A DNA stretch of 64,000 bases. Origin: Tomocerus qinae. Taxonomy: Eukaryota; Arthropoda; Collembola; Entomobryomorpha; Tomoceridae. How positions within the stretch are numbered: position 1 is the stretch's first letter; every line of letters begins with the position of its first letter. The stretch is taken from assembly GCA_020055645.1 (NCBI GenBank), contig CM034547.1, positions 26,436,513-26,500,512 on the forward strand, written 5' to 3'. Below are positions 43,945 through 56,900 of this stretch, in pieces. The position numbers were made by a program, and so were the translations under genes. A model generated the notes under the pieces. The model had not been told where the DNA came from. It searched no databases and worked only from the letters and a program-made list of their open reading frames with translations.

Positions 43945-46507
43945 ATGGAAACTTCGCCAACATTAGAAGATAATCAGGTTCTTGAAATATTTATAAAATG
44001 TTTTAAATTTTAAAAAAAGTTAAAAGTAACGTAATTTTACTGTTGTTTTTGGATTAGTTGATGACGAGTTCGTACCATGAAATAACAGAAGCAGTTGGCG
44101 AGACTGGGAATGAAACTGCTGCTGACATTGACATCAGTCTTCCAGCTGCTAAAAAATTATTTGACAAAGCTAGACTTTGGGTAAAATTCAAATGCAAAGT
44201 TTAACTTCTCTGTCTGCGAATACTATTTCTGTTTGTTTGTCTGTCCATCCGTCTGGAAATCCCTGTGCACGATAACTTTCGAACGGTTTGAGCTAGACTG
44301 TTTAAATTTTCAGGGTACAATCTATGGGTAAATACGAAGACCGAGTTTGTAAATGGGGAAAATCGGTGACACTCCTGAGGGGTTTAGAATTTAATAATAG
44401 CTAATTAACTTCGGCTTTATTCATCGTATCGTCCATAGGCACTACTAAATAGGGAACAACTTTTCCTTGATAGGAAAATTGGTGAAACACTCAAAAATAA
44501 CTGAAAATCGATACAACTCCAAGTTGGTTCTATCCGTCCTACAATGACGTCATACGGCGAAAATTCTGACAAAAATGTTTTTACAACTTGTTGCAAAATT
44601 ATTTTTCGCTCCATGGGGAAGCATAAGGATATTTCAACATTAAGGATGCTCACCACGCAAGCCTGCATAGCAACCGGTCCTATCTAAATGCATGTTTAAA
44701 ATGTTTACTTCTGGCTTTATTCCTCCCGAAGGATAAGCCCTATTTTTATGGGACTTACATTTTTGAAATCCTGGACTATCGAGGAACACACGAGGGCGGA
44801 TGGATTCGTTGCTTAAAATGCAAAATAATCATATTCCAAAAAAAGTGAATCAGTTTTAGTTTTTATACAATGTCGATTTTTTTACACCATTTGAATCAAC
44901 GATATCAAAAATCCATCCACCCTCATGTGTTCCTCGATAGTCCAGGATTCCAAAAATGTAAGTCCCATAAACATCGGCCTTATCCTTCGGGAGGAATAAG
45001 GCTGGATGTAATTGTCAATATTACTCGATTTTGATTTTATTTTTATATTGTTAATATTCAATATTAATCAATTTAGTCTTTCTATTGATTTTTGTAGTCA
45101 ACATTAATTAATTTTGATTTTTTGCTAATTTTGATAAATTAATGTACTTTTGCTTCGACTTTGTTTATTTTGATAGTCAATATTGACCAGCTTTGATATT
45201 CAATATTCTTCCACTTTAAACTTCGATGTCAGTCGGTATTGATAATTTAATGAAGTACTTCAAATTCCTATTAATTTAGATTCATATTTAATTTATTTTA
45301 CTATTATTTTACCAAAGATGTGTAAACACGGTTCCCTTCACTCAGAGGTTAGTTTTCCGGTTTTATTAGCTTTATAAAAATATCAAATTCAACTGATATT
45401 GACGTCACAGATGGTGTAGATGATAGAAATAGGAAGAGTATATAATTAATTAAACAGCCCTTTACTCCCCTTTACATACAGAATTGTCAGACTTTCGAAA
45501 TTTAACGCGCCCCTTAACCTTTGACCTTTTTAACCTGAAAGTCATATTTTACCTGAAGTCATCTTTTACTGTTGGTTGGTATCGGAGGTTATTATTCTTT
45601 AATACTGAAGTTATTTTTTAATTCAGGTTGGAGATTTGAGTTTGGAGGGAGTGGTAAGCCAGGAAGGACAACAAGTTACTTATGTCACTCAAGACTTAAC
45701 AGAAAAAATCAAACTGGCAAGTCCCAGCAGAGAAACTTGTAAGCTCCAACGAATATTTTTTTAGTTTAATTTTTGTACAGAAATGCCGATAATAGAAAAG
45801 AACTACCGTTTCGGAAAGAGTAAGTGAATGAGTGAGTAATTTAATGAAAATTTGTTCTGGCTTTTTAGCGATTGATTTGCAGTTTGTTGAAAATAAAAAT
45901 GTCGGAGACGGCGATGATTTAAATTTGGTTATTAACGAAATTGAAACGGAAGCAAAGAAGTTGGCTTCGTCCGTCGACATTTTAACCGAAAATCTCACGG
46001 GGATTTTACATTCAGTAAATATTTATTTAATATGTTCATAAACGTGTTTTTAATTTTAATAGCATTCTGGCTATTAGTTGTCGTCGATGACGGTGGACTG
46101 CATTTTTACGTCGAGTGACGGCGTAACTCAGTTATGTGACACTGCCGATGCATCTATCAAAGTCATGTACCAAGTGATGGCTAAATGCGAAGAACTGAAT
46201 AAATCCGTGCAGCCAATCTACCGAGTCCATCAACAAATGTAAATAATTAATAGTTTTTAGCTCGCCTCACAATTACTTTCGAACGTATTCATGGAAATAA
46301 TCTTGGAGGTCAAAATCAAGTTTAAATTGGTAAAATTAAATAGTCAAAGTGAAAAATTAGTATCAAAAAACTTGATTACCCCATAAATTGTTGTTGTTGA
46401 GAAACTGCGCCCAACGTTAATGTGGATATAGATCCATTAATTATTATTGATGTTGCAGAAAAGACACAAAAAGACTGTTGGACAAGGTCGAGTCGGAGAT
46501 GAATTAA
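43945..46507 (+). CDS. BORCS6: BORC complex subunit 6 (lyspersin-like), 6 exons, 207 aa
   Basis: Exons 43945-43977, 44058-44180, 45627-45738, 45869-46014, 46078-46238, 46459-46507; phases all join. Exon 5 must start after CTATTAG (46078), because the nearer AG at 46062 gives an in-frame stop. The C-terminal half shows the family pattern: NEIETEAKKLASSVDIL, ENLTGILHS, DASIKVMYQVMAKCEELNKS, PIYRVHQQIKD and KRLLDKVE, largely helical. BORC recruits Arl8 to lysosomes and drives their movement towards the cell periphery. The N-terminal half is short and variable. Introns 2-3 (44181-45626) carry a MITE and minisatellite remnants. The stop lies 82 bp from the UQCR11 stop, convergent. Identification rests mainly on the KVMYQVMAKCEELNKS block. 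Confidence 0.8.
44708..45003. mobile_element. Inverted-repeat MITE in BORCS6 intron 2
   Basis: TTATTCCTCCCGAAGGATAA at the left and its inverse at 44983-45000; inner pairs TATGGGACTTACATTTTTG, CCTGGACTATCGAGGAACAC. Arms about 110 bp. Confidence 0.7.
45020..45230 (-). repeat. Degenerate 40-bp minisatellite remnant
   Basis: Four or five diverged units on the minus strand (AGTCAACATTAATTAATTTT, TTTTGATAGTCAATATTGAC) matching the family around the R2-like element and at 51.3-52.3 kb. Confidence 0.6.
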
Positions 46508-46589
46508 GTAACTTTATTACATTTATTACTACACAGATTTGGATTTATAAATAAACTCTACAGTAAACTCATTTCACAGTTTTGGTTGT

Positions 46590-46854
46590 TCAATCTTCGT
46601 CGGAGAATTTCCCCCCATAAAAAGGGATGTAGGCGTTAGTGACTTTCCAGTCCGTGAAGTAGCAAATCAGGGAAAATCCAACAGCTCCGAAAACCGAGGC
46701 AGCGGGAATCCTGAGCATTTCAACAACCACCACTTTTAAAAACCATCTCAAATATTTGTATTCATTATTTATACCAAAATAAAGATAAACTGCAATAAAA
46801 ATTAAATTAAACTGAACAAATTAATGATTGTTACCAATTTTTCAACTGCTCCAT
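46590..46854 (-). CDS. UQCR11: Cytochrome b-c1 complex subunit 10 (UQCR11), at least 2 exons
   Basis: Coding blocks 46854-46835 (MEQLKN, split W codon) and 46710-46590; the join AAATTG|GTAACA ... GCTCAG|GATTCC restores QLKNWIPAASVFGAVG, followed by a hydrophobic helix (FSLICYF), TDWKV and PFYGGKFSDED. This matches the small single-pass inner-membrane subunit of complex III (about 56 aa in mammals: ...KNWVPTAYTWGAVG...). The N-terminus is uncertain: the frame stays open upstream (GPRQ precedes MEQ, resembling the family's GPR), so the true start may lie in an upstream exon or at a Met further 5'. The donor GTAACA is non-optimal. Confidence 0.75.
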
Positions 46855-47745
46855 TTGTCGAGGCCCTGGAGGGAATTGGAGACTGCTGCCCCCAATTGGT
46901 TGCTTTCCACCCCCGCCAGCATGTCGAACTAAAACACTCGCTGGAACATACGGACTCTTTTGGAGACTTTGCAGTAGTCGAATTGAATTACTCATTATTG
47001 TATCTAAATTTGAAAATTAATTTGACCAACATTACAATTTCTTATTTCTAAAATTTTTACGTGGGATTTTTCAAAGTTGAACATTTGGAAAAAAAACAAA
47101 TATTTACTACTTTTACGTTTTTCTTTTGAAAAAGCTTTTTAACCTGGTTGGAAAATATTATTTCAATTTTCGGATGTGGAATAATTATTGGTCTTTGGTC
47201 AAGACTAGAAACGGTCAAGATAATTGAAAACAAATTGTGTATAGAAAAAAGAATTACCTGGCTGGGCTGGACTGGCGAAAGAGAAAATACCCCAAATTCC
47301 CGTTCCAGAAAATCCTCTTCAATTTACTTGTCTTTGGTTTAGCAGATTTTCATTCCTTCTACTATCGCACTATATAGCTATGGCGTAGTGGGTCGTTTGA
47401 ATAATATAATATTATTATTCGCTAGAATCACTAGGTTGTTGGTGGTTGTTTGTTTTGATGGTATAGTATAATGCCTGGTTGAAAAGACTCAGCACAGAAT
47501 GTAAAAGCAATTTTCAAATTTTATTGGCAACCTTTTTATTCTGGTCGTTTACCGTCGAATAAATAATATTTTGGCATGATTTTAAGTTTTGCGTTTTTAT
47601 TTGACGTGCAAGATAAATCCGATTAAGTTACAATTTATTATTTTCAATGAGTTCCGAAATAACTGAAACAAACTTGGCAGATAAGAATATAAAATAGGAA
47701 ATATCGGAAGCCACTGCTGGGCAAAGTCATTCGGTCGGAGAGGAC
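46855..47745. other. UQCR11-NARS1 interval
   Basis: Contains the probable UQCR11 5' UTR/promoter (46855-47100) and the NARS1 3' UTR (AATAAA-like ATTATTT run near 47630). Frames at 47148-47342 and 46824-47051 on the plus strand have no family features. No other gene is seen. Confidence 0.4.
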
Positions 47746-50290
47746 TCACGGCGTGCACCGATCCAAAAATCGAGGATAGAGACAGGCCTCTCTGATGTGG
47801 TACCGATTTAGCAGCCAGCACAAGAAACGCTCCAAGCCAAGGCCGTAGCCACCATGAGGAGTCGTTCCAAATTTTCTCTAATTAATTCACCAACTTTAAC
47901 TTTTTTGTTGAAGTTTCTTGGACTTTTGTTTAATTTGAGTCAACTGACCTGGTCGGTGTACCAGTAATAAGGGGCTGGGTCGATTCCCGCCACTTTGTAG
48001 GCCGCCACCATTTCGTCGTAGTTGTGAATACGCATCGATCCTCCGACAATTTCGCCGACATTTGGTAAAAGTACATCCACCTGCCCAAAAAAATTTAAAA
48101 TTTTGCGTTTTTGGTTGGAAAAAAGTAAAGTAAAGTAAAGTACTGACGGATTCGGTCAAGTCATTGTCTTCCGGACAGCGCGACATGTAGAATGACTTGA
48201 TGGGGGCGGGGAACCTGCAGAATAAAATCGGCTCGTTTATTGCATCCGTCATCTTCCGCTCAGGCATCTCCGGAATGTCCTAAAAATTATTTGTTTATTT
48301 GTTTGTTCCATTTTGCCAGGGTTGGAAAAAATGGATAATTTTACGATTGGATTCCTGACCTCTCCGTATTCGTAAAAAGTTCCATCTTCTTTGGTGACCC
48401 CATTTGCTTTAAGCCATTGGATTCCTTCAGAGTAGTTTATCCTCTTGAACGGTCTTTTGGGCACTTGAAAGTCCTGCATTGAATTAATTAAATGCTATTA
48501 AATTGCTATTAATGATAATAAATAAATATTTGAATGTTTGGCTATTTAATTATTTCTCGCTGGCCAATTTGGCAATCAAGAATTTAATAACCAATTTCAC
48601 TTTTCCTCCAATTGTTGCCCACTAGTTGATTTTGCAACTGCAAGCCTTTGATAGGAGGAGAATCAATAAAATAAAACTAACGGGGTTTAGTTCTTTGACG
48701 AGGTCTCCGACTTTTGCAAGGACGCGTTCGACGACGTCGACGACGAGATCTTCGAGTCTGTCCAGCAGGTCGTCAAAAGTGATAAAGGGGCACTCTGCCT
48801 CGACATGAGTGTACTCGGCCAAATGTCTTCGGGTGCGACTCTGCTCTGCCCGGTAACTTTGGGCCACGCAGAAGACGTCGCCGAGAGACGGAAGACACGT
48901 CTCCAAATACAACTGCGAACTTTGCGTCAAATAAGCCTGCTGTCCGAAAAAGTCCAATTTGAACAGAGTCGAACCTCCCTCCACTTGTGTCTGCACCAGA
49001 GTCGGAGGATTCACTTCGCAGTACCCATTGGCAAAGTAGTGGTCTCTAAAGGCCTGCATCAACGCCGACCGCACGCGCAGAACTTTGCAAGTCTGCAAAA
49101 TTAATTATATAATAATTATCAATTGGCTTAGACTTAATTAACGAAAGTAAATTTAATCAAAGTTATTGTAAAAGACTTACGTTTTCTCCGCGAATCATTA
49201 TGTGTCGGTTGTCGAGCTGTACATCTGGATGGGCCTCCGTGTTTAAAATTCCATCGGCTCCACCGGCAGGCGAATGGCCGATGACCTCGTAGTAGTCCAC
49301 GTTCAGCTCCACACCGCCTGGCGCCTATTATTATTAATTATTAATATTTCACCTTTTAATTATACTCATCTAATTCTGTGAGTAGTAGTTATTTATTAAT
49401 AGTAATGAAAGCAATTACGGTTTTTCCTTCAGGGACGGCTTCTATAGTGCCATAAAGAACAATGGAGGATTCTGTGGACAACAAAACAGCATCGTAAGTC
49501 TGACACAATTTGTCCGTCAACAGACTTTGAAGATAGCCCGAGCCGTCTCTGAGCGTCAAGAACATCATCGCCTTTCCTACCTCATCAAAAGTATTTAATT
49601 AATTCTTGAACCAATTTTGGATTTTGATTGTTGCCTACCTTGTCGTCTGAGACGGTGGACCCAGCCGAAGATTTGGACTCTCTTGCCTTTGTTCACCGGC
49701 GCATCTCTGATTTTAATCCTCAGGGCATTCGGCAACGACTTGTCTTGCGAAATGACAATCTGCACAAAACTCTCATTACAATCTCTCCAAGTTTACTATT
49801 TAGCATTTTTACCTTTTTCGCCTCGTCGAGATTTTTTAGTCTTTGTTCAGCATCTTCCTTTTCTTTGACAGCAACGGCCGCGCTTTTATGCAGGTCTCGT
49901 GTGTATATTTTAAGCACCTTCTTCAGCTGGGATTTAGCTACAATGTCGTACACCTTCCCTTCCTCTTTAGAATCCACATAAATTGTAGGCCACGGTTCGC
50001 TAAAAGTAATTCACTATTTTATAGAAATTATTAAATATTGATTAAAATGCTCTTTTTATTACCCTCCAGCAGTCTTCAAGGCCTGCAAAACGGTTTTGAA
50101 AGGGGCGGATTCCGTTCCGTCCCCAGATTCATCGTTCCCTTTCTTTTCAGAAGTAAAAACTTTCTTGTCGCCTAATTGGACCACACAAATTATCAAACTT
50201 AAATATCAATAAAAGGAATTCAAAAAATGACTTACTGATAGCGAGATTTTCGAGCTGGTCGCCAGTGGCAGAGGCGTCTTGTGAACTCAT
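47746..50290 (-). CDS. NARS1: Cytosolic asparaginyl-tRNA synthetase, 11 exons, 564 aa
   Basis: Exons (minus): 50290-50236, 50171-50063, 49999-49813, 49759-49639, 49576-49419, 49324-49181, 49092-48682, 48473-48360, 48279-48148, 48080-47949, 47877-47746; every phase joins. Residues 1-120 are the eukaryote-specific N-terminal extension with a charged helix ([19 protein letters not shown]); about 135-160 the OB-fold tRNA anticodon-binding domain ([15 protein letters not shown]); then the class IIb catalytic core with [14 protein letters not shown], motif 2 [28 protein letters not shown], and motif 3 [13 protein letters not shown] near the C-terminal [11 protein letters not shown]. Three consecutive exons are 132 nt. 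It attaches Asn to tRNA-Asn. Small introns (about 50-200 nt), none with a transposon, in contrast to SARS1. Confidence 0.97.
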
Positions 50291-51300
50291 TTCCAATCTA
50301 CCGAAACATAAAAAGTAGTCAATGAAATAAAAATATTCCGAAGGCTAAAATGAAAGTGATTGGGATCGGAAGAGTAGCGAATTCGGTTGACGGCAATAAA
50401 TGCAACTTGTAATATTATGATGTAATTATTTGGTGGTTGTCGTCACTCACTCGTCAGCAGATGTATTTGGTTATTACAACTATTTATAGGCTAACTAACG
50501 TTTGACTTACCACAATGGCAAGGTTTTGAAGACGTTAGCAGTTACGAAGACACGCTCCAAGTAGAAATTTCAAACTGGACACAAAATGGACAATCAGCCC
50601 AGAGTGGCACATGCAGATGCAGCACAGATTTCACAAAAATTCTGCAGACTTGGCCGGATTTCACTTTGATAACAACCGCTGTTTTATGTGTAACCTCTTT
50701 GCAATTTTTAAGTTTATGTCACCTGCTACGATTGGCCATTTTCTTATTATCAAAATCCCATTGCCACAATTGCGGCAATTTTAAAGAACTAAGCTAGAAA
50801 TGGATAACAAATTACAAAACTGTTTACGAGGTATGTTGCCGCCAGGAAAGTGAGAATATCCGACTTTTTAAAAGATTGCATTAGAAACTCGTTTCAAACA
50901 GTATTATAATCCTATTTGAAACTAACTTCAAGGCGTTAGAATCTCATTTCAAACAATATTATCATCTTGTTTGAACCAAATTGAATCACTCTATAATATA
51001 AACGTCATCGAAATGTATGTATGTTGTATGTTTGTGTGTACGGATGTTATGAATGTTATTTCTCGGCCACCGTAACGTTATTTCAAAATGTATTAACAAC
51101 ACAATTTGGTTTATTTGCTGAAGATGCTAAATTCCATCCAGATAGAACTTGGTTTTATGCATACACGCTTGCGCGGTGATAAACTTATGAAAGTCACTGT
51201 TGTGAGACGTGGTAGTTGATACTCTTTCTTTCAATTTAATACTGATATATCTTAATTAATAAATAAATTAATAATAAACTTAATACTAATATGCAAACTG
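50291..51300. other. NARS1 upstream flank, no gene seen
   Basis: Promoter side of NARS1; a moderately GC-rich patch at 50330-50460 may hold the 5' UTR exon. 50880-51000 has two copies of a GTTTCAAACA(G/A)TATTAT segment. No open frame with protein character. Confidence 0.35.
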
Positions 51301-51309
51301 ATAGTCAAA

Positions 51310-52262
51310 TTTACATTTTTAGAATTGGTTTTCTTTATGATAGTCAATATTAACCGATTTTGATTTTCTTTTGATTTTTATATTCCATATTAATCAAATT
51401 TGATTTTTTTGTTTAATTAGATTCCCAATATTAATCAATTTTGATTTTTCGTTTATTTTGATACTCAGTATTATTCAATTTTGAATTTTTGTTTATTTTA
51501 ATACTCAGTATTATTCTATTTTGATTTTTTGTTAATTTTGATACTCAATCTTAATCAATTTTGATGTTCTGTTGATTTTCATAGTCAACAATTATAAATT
51601 TTGATTTTCTTTTGATTTTCAGTCAACAGTTATCTATTTTGATTTTCTGTTGTTTTTATTAGTCAATATTAATCTATTTTGATTTTCTGTTGATTTTAAT
51701 AGTCAATATTAATCTATTTTGATTTTCTGTTGATTTTAATAGTCAATAATAATCTATTTTGATTTTCTGTTGATTTTAATAGTCAATAATAATCTATTTT
51801 GATTTTCTGTTGATTTTAATAGTCAATAATAATCTATTTTGATTTTCTGTTGATTTTAATAGTCAATATTAATCTATTTTGATTTTCTGTTGATTTTAAT
51901 AGTCAATAATAATCTATTTTGATTTTCTGTTGATTTTCATAGTCAACAATTATAAATTTTGATTTTCTGTTGATTTTCAGTCAACAGTTATCTATTTTGA
52001 TTTTCTGTTGTTTTTATTAGTCAATATTAATCTATTTTGATTTTCTGTTGATTTTAATAGTCAATATTAATCTATTTTGATTTTCTGTTGATTTTAATAG
52101 TCAATAATAATCTATTTTGATTTTCTGTTGATTTTAATAGTCAATAATAATCTATTTTGATTTTCTGTTGATTTTAATAGTCAATAATAATTTATTTTGA
52201 TTTTCTGTTGATTTTAATAGTCAATATTAATCTATTTTGATTTTCTGTTAATGTTGAAGATT
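51310..52262 (-). repeat. 40-bp minisatellite, main array (about 23 copies)
   Basis: Units read TATTTTGATTTTCTGTTGAT + TTTAATAGTCAATATTAATC. The left 250 bp are diverged, then units are 90-100 % alike. A block at about 51583-51940 is repeated at about 51941-52260, i.e. a higher-order duplication of roughly 358 bp. Opposite orientation to the R2-flanking blocks at 24.8/28.4 kb. Confidence 0.9.
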
Positions 52263-53943
52263 TTTCCAATAATTATAAATATTGATCTAGTTTGAATTAA
52301 ATTGTACTAATCAAAATAAATTTATTATTATTCCACCAAAAATGTGTACATGGTCTCCTTCACTCAGGCGAGCTTCTGCTACGGCTTGCCGTAGGTTTTT
52401 CAAATGTGTACGTTTTGAATCTGCCACTTATGTGTTAAAGAGATTTATTATCATAAAATAATGACTTCTAATATGACGTCACAAATCGTGATGAAGATAG
52501 GATTAGGAACAGTACAAGTAGCCCTTAAAAAGTTTAGGTGAGTGAATATTTATGAATGTAGAATATTTCTTTAATGTGATTCCATTTTCGTTGGTCATAT
52601 TCATGAATGTCATGTAAGTTGACATTTTCCTTGCATTGACAATATACAACGGTAGTATATGTAATTAGTTATTCCAAATCTAAAAAAACATAATTTTCTA
52701 AAACTTCAGCTTATTACGACCAAGAGCCAATATTTTTGTGTTGGAATTTTATTGTGACTATCGGTACTTACTCTGGTCACCCATTATGGTCACATTTTTG
52801 ACTTGGGGTATAATGTTACGCCTACTTTACTCTGACTCATCATTGTGCATGCTGCCAAGCTTAGATGTAAGCATCCCATCCATTATACCCAACACCCCCA
52901 TCCAGGTGTATGAATTGGCTGAAATGGATGTGTTGGTGATGGCTGTAATGGTACTTTATTTGGAAACTGGGGATGGGCTATATTAGATGGATTACCTTAT
53001 TTGAATATTGGTGGTGGGCTGGATAAGATGTTGATCTTTTCTTGGGTGTTTGGTGATAATGGGATGGATGGGGTTGGATGTTCCATCTTTTGCATTGGAT
53101 GGGATGTTTACCTACAACTTCTATGCTGCCAAGTGTTAATCTGTTTTATCCGACCAAGCAAATAAACTGCTTCCCCTCACGCACCAGGTGGGAGACGGAA
53201 ATAAGTTTCTGAAATACATTCTATCCATCTTGCAATATTGCCCTGGAATACACACTAGCTTAATTTATAACAGGGCCTGGGCCCTGTGACCGGCTAGTAA
53301 ATTGATATTCGGAGATACTATTCCTTCATTCATGCCAAACACAATTATAATGTGGAGATTTAAAATTTCTGATTTCTGTGCTGATTTCTGAGCGGATTTC
53401 TGTCGAATGCCTTTGCACTGACTGTTTAGTAATTTTGTAAAGTCTAAATTCAGTCTAGTCTAGAGTAATAGGATATTAGCGTTCCCCGTTAGAGTTAATT
53501 ATTTCGTAAGGATGGATGAAGGACAGTGTCCGTGATAAAAGTTGTGAATGAATGGCAAGTGGAATGAAACATGCGCAAATATTGCTGCGCGGTTAAAACT
53601 TTTGAAAGAAAGGACGCTTCTATTTCATATCGGCGGACTACGAATTTTCCGGCTGCCGCGTCTGCTTGCATCTTCAATTTGGTTTGGTTCGGCGAAGGAG
53701 TAATCATCAGACGAATCGTCCATTCATCCCTCTTCCGAAGGTCACTTGTTCAGTCTTGTTCCACAAACAAACACCATTTTACAAGTCCACTGACAACACA
53801 AACTCACTCAGTCATATTTGCGATAGAAACCTCTTTTTTTCTAGCTGGTCCAGGTTAACATTAGGTAAATTGACAGTTTTAAAATATTTTATGTTTTGGT
53901 TCTTTTGTTGATTCATTGTTTGCAATTTTCAGTATTTGCAGTG
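52263..53943. other. Upstream region of the BTB gene
   Basis: 52263-53430 is repetitive with TGGATGGGAT-rich words (52890-53110) and no gene. 53440-53860 is less AT-rich; ATTAG|GTAAAT at about 53860 followed 70 bp later by CAATTTTCAG (53932) would be a typical short intron, so a non-coding first exon of the BTB gene may end at 53860. Open frames there (53571-53858 plus, 53495-53707 minus) lack family features. Confidence 0.4.
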
Positions 53944-56900
53944 ATGGAGGAGATGTCGACCCAAATCATCGATCCGAATGACACGACGGTGAACTTAAAT
54001 GGACAGGGAGATAAGATGGCCGACATCGAGATGGACGAAGAGAAAGTGTTTACCGGATTGGTGGACAAGAAGGGCTGGAGGATTCAGGGTTCGGACCTGA
54101 AAGGGATTCTGATGAGCATGTTAGAAAATGCCATTTACAGCGACATGACATTTTTGGTTGGCGAAAACAAGGATTGTGTGACTGCCCACAAATTCATTCT
54201 GTCTCTTTGGTCGTCCGCCTTCGAATACATGCCAGACACGGTCGAGATACCAGAAATCAATCCCGTCGCCTTTAAGTCATTTTTAAAGGTAAATATTCAT
54301 TTTTAGTGTCAAACAGTTTGCAATTGGATGGAAGGGTAAAACAAATTATTTTGAATTTTTTCAGTTTCTGTATATTGAGGAATTCGAAGTTGCAAACGAA
54401 GATTTGATGCCCGTGCTTTGTGCAGCTAAACGATTTGAAATTCCTTTGCTGGCTGAAAAATGTGTGTCTGTGCTCAAGTCGGAGATCAAAGACAACACAG
54501 CCGTCAGCATGTACCAGGCTGGCAAGATGCTGAACGAAGAGTCTTTGGCTGAAGAATCTCTTAACTATATTTTAAAGTAATTAATTAATTATTTTATTTA
54601 TTCATTAAATTATTTTACATATTTATTTAAATTATTTTACATATTTATTTTAAATTACTTTACATATTTAAATTATGTTATTTAAATTATTTTACGTTTA
54701 AATTATTTAATTTAAATTATTTATTTTATTTTATTTTATTATGAATTACAGGAATGGATCGGATGTTCTCAAGGATGACGATTTTCTCGTCATTTCATAC
54801 GAAAATCTTTGCTACATTTTAGAACGCGACGATTTTGAAGCCGAAGAAACGGAGATTTTTGAAGCTGTCTACAGGTAATTTTTCTTTTTTTATTTAATTT
54901 AAATGGGATGATTAATAATAAATGATTTTAGATGGGGCTTAAAAGAATGCAAAACTCAAGAGTTGGAATCGAATTCAGAAAATCTGCGAATGGTTCTGAA
55001 AGGGGCGGTGAAACTTATCCGATTCCCGTTGATGACAGCTAAGGATTTTGCTCTCCATGTTGCCCCCACAGAAATGCTAACCGATAAAGAAATGATCACT
55101 TTATTGATTCAGTACAGCATTCCAGCCAACGAAAGGTAAACATTCAGAAAATACGTTTTACCGATTTTACCGATTTTTACGGATTTATCTGTACAATTAG
55201 AATTGGACTTCCGGTGTTGGTCCATGGGTTCATTGATAAAGAGCGAAAAAGTAATCAACCGCCAAAGAAAAAGGCCAAGGTTGGACGACCTTCATTTCCC
55301 GAGAAAACGCCGGTGATTACTTTGGACGACGACTCCCCAAAACAAAACGGAGCTGCTGATGGAGACTGGCGAAGTCCTCGGGCAGGATTGAAATTCAATT
55401 TGATGACGCTGTATGAAAACAGCATAATGAATGATGTCACGTTTCTAGTTGGGCCCAACAAGGAGAAGGTGTTGGCCCACAAGTTTATCCTCACGTTGTG
55501 GTCTTCAGTCTTTGAGGGAATGTTCCATAATAAAGAAGTCGTCGAAGAGGAACTTGTTGAATTACCAGAAATCAACGTCGAGGGATTCAGGTCCTTTTTG
55601 AAGGTGACTTGGAGGAATGATTTATTTTAAGGATGGGCTTGGTTGCTGACGAAATAAATATAATTTTGAAGCCCCTGAAGATTGCATTACAAATCGTAAC
55701 TGAAACCCACATCCTAACCTAACTTTGATGTATTGAATACTATCCTCTCAAACTGCCCTTGGTTTTTGACAATCATCGAGTAGTTTATGTTTATTTTTAA
55801 GCTTATGTTTAATTTTTCAAAAAATTAAATAAGAAAATCTATTCTTACATTCAGCTCAAATTCTCCCAAAAATACAAGTTAGATCTAGAAGACACAGATT
55901 TGGAATCGTGAAACATCCAGTTGGTTCCAATCAGATTTTTGACATTGTACTTTTAAATAAAAAATTATAGCTTTTTTCATAGGGAGACATTCGAGGCAGG
56001 CTAACTGTCCTCAGGATTTGTCAATCCCTATGTATCCTTTTCCCCTTTGAGTCAAAACGACTAGCCAAGCGTACCTCAAAAACCTGAAACTTTTGGGGAA
56101 AAATTATAGATACAAAACGGATAGATTATTCTTCGAACTACGTTGCGTTAGCTCAGCAACTCTGTGAGAGGTCCGATTCTCCCGCTAGACCCAGAAGATT
56201 CGGTTGTCCCATTGTTTGGTCATCATAATACAATTGTCAAATTCAGTTTCCGTAGATACAGTGTATAGTAGTAGTATAGTGTAGTATTCTTTCAAATCCC
56301 TATCATTACGTGTCTTACGTCCACTCACTCTACTTTGGCATAGTAATACACAAGGTGACTGAACCCCGTCGCCTAGTACTACTTTAAAGGATTTGAATCA
56401 CTAGGTGCAACCATTGGGTGCAACCACAACACCAACCTATCATTCCCCTGGCGGGGGTTGGGGGGCAGAGCCCCCCATAAAACCAAATTCTGTTTTCATT
56501 CAATAGAGTATTTTATTAATGATTTTGAGAATAAATGTTAATATACATTTTACGGATTCCAGCAATGGGAAAAAATTGTAGGGATTGAAAATAATTTTAG
56601 AAATAGGGAAATATTCCAGGGATAGAAAATAATTTTAGAAACAGGGAAATATTCCAGGGATAGAAAATAATTTTAAAAATGAGGAAAAGAAATATTCCAG
56701 GAATAAAAAATATTGTTTTGCGTATAACAGACCTAAAATATGCTTACTCCACTGAGAATTTTACCTAACTTTCAATATAGCGCTACATTACATATAAACT
56801 ATTCATAAACAATGAAAACTATAAAATAAAAAATATTACAGGTAAAAACCTTAAAAAGCTCATAGGGAGACGCAAGGAAAACCAGAAAACAAGGAAAAGT

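Noticed and set aside
46063-46077. BORCS6 exon 5 starting at the first AG (46062)
   Set aside because: It gives HSGY and an immediate in-frame TAG; the next AG (46077) gives LSSMTVD in line with the family.
55214-55630. Separate single-exon BTB gene
   Set aside because: The block joins in phase to the preceding BACK exon and to the exon at 59382, so it is an internal exon of the double BTB gene.
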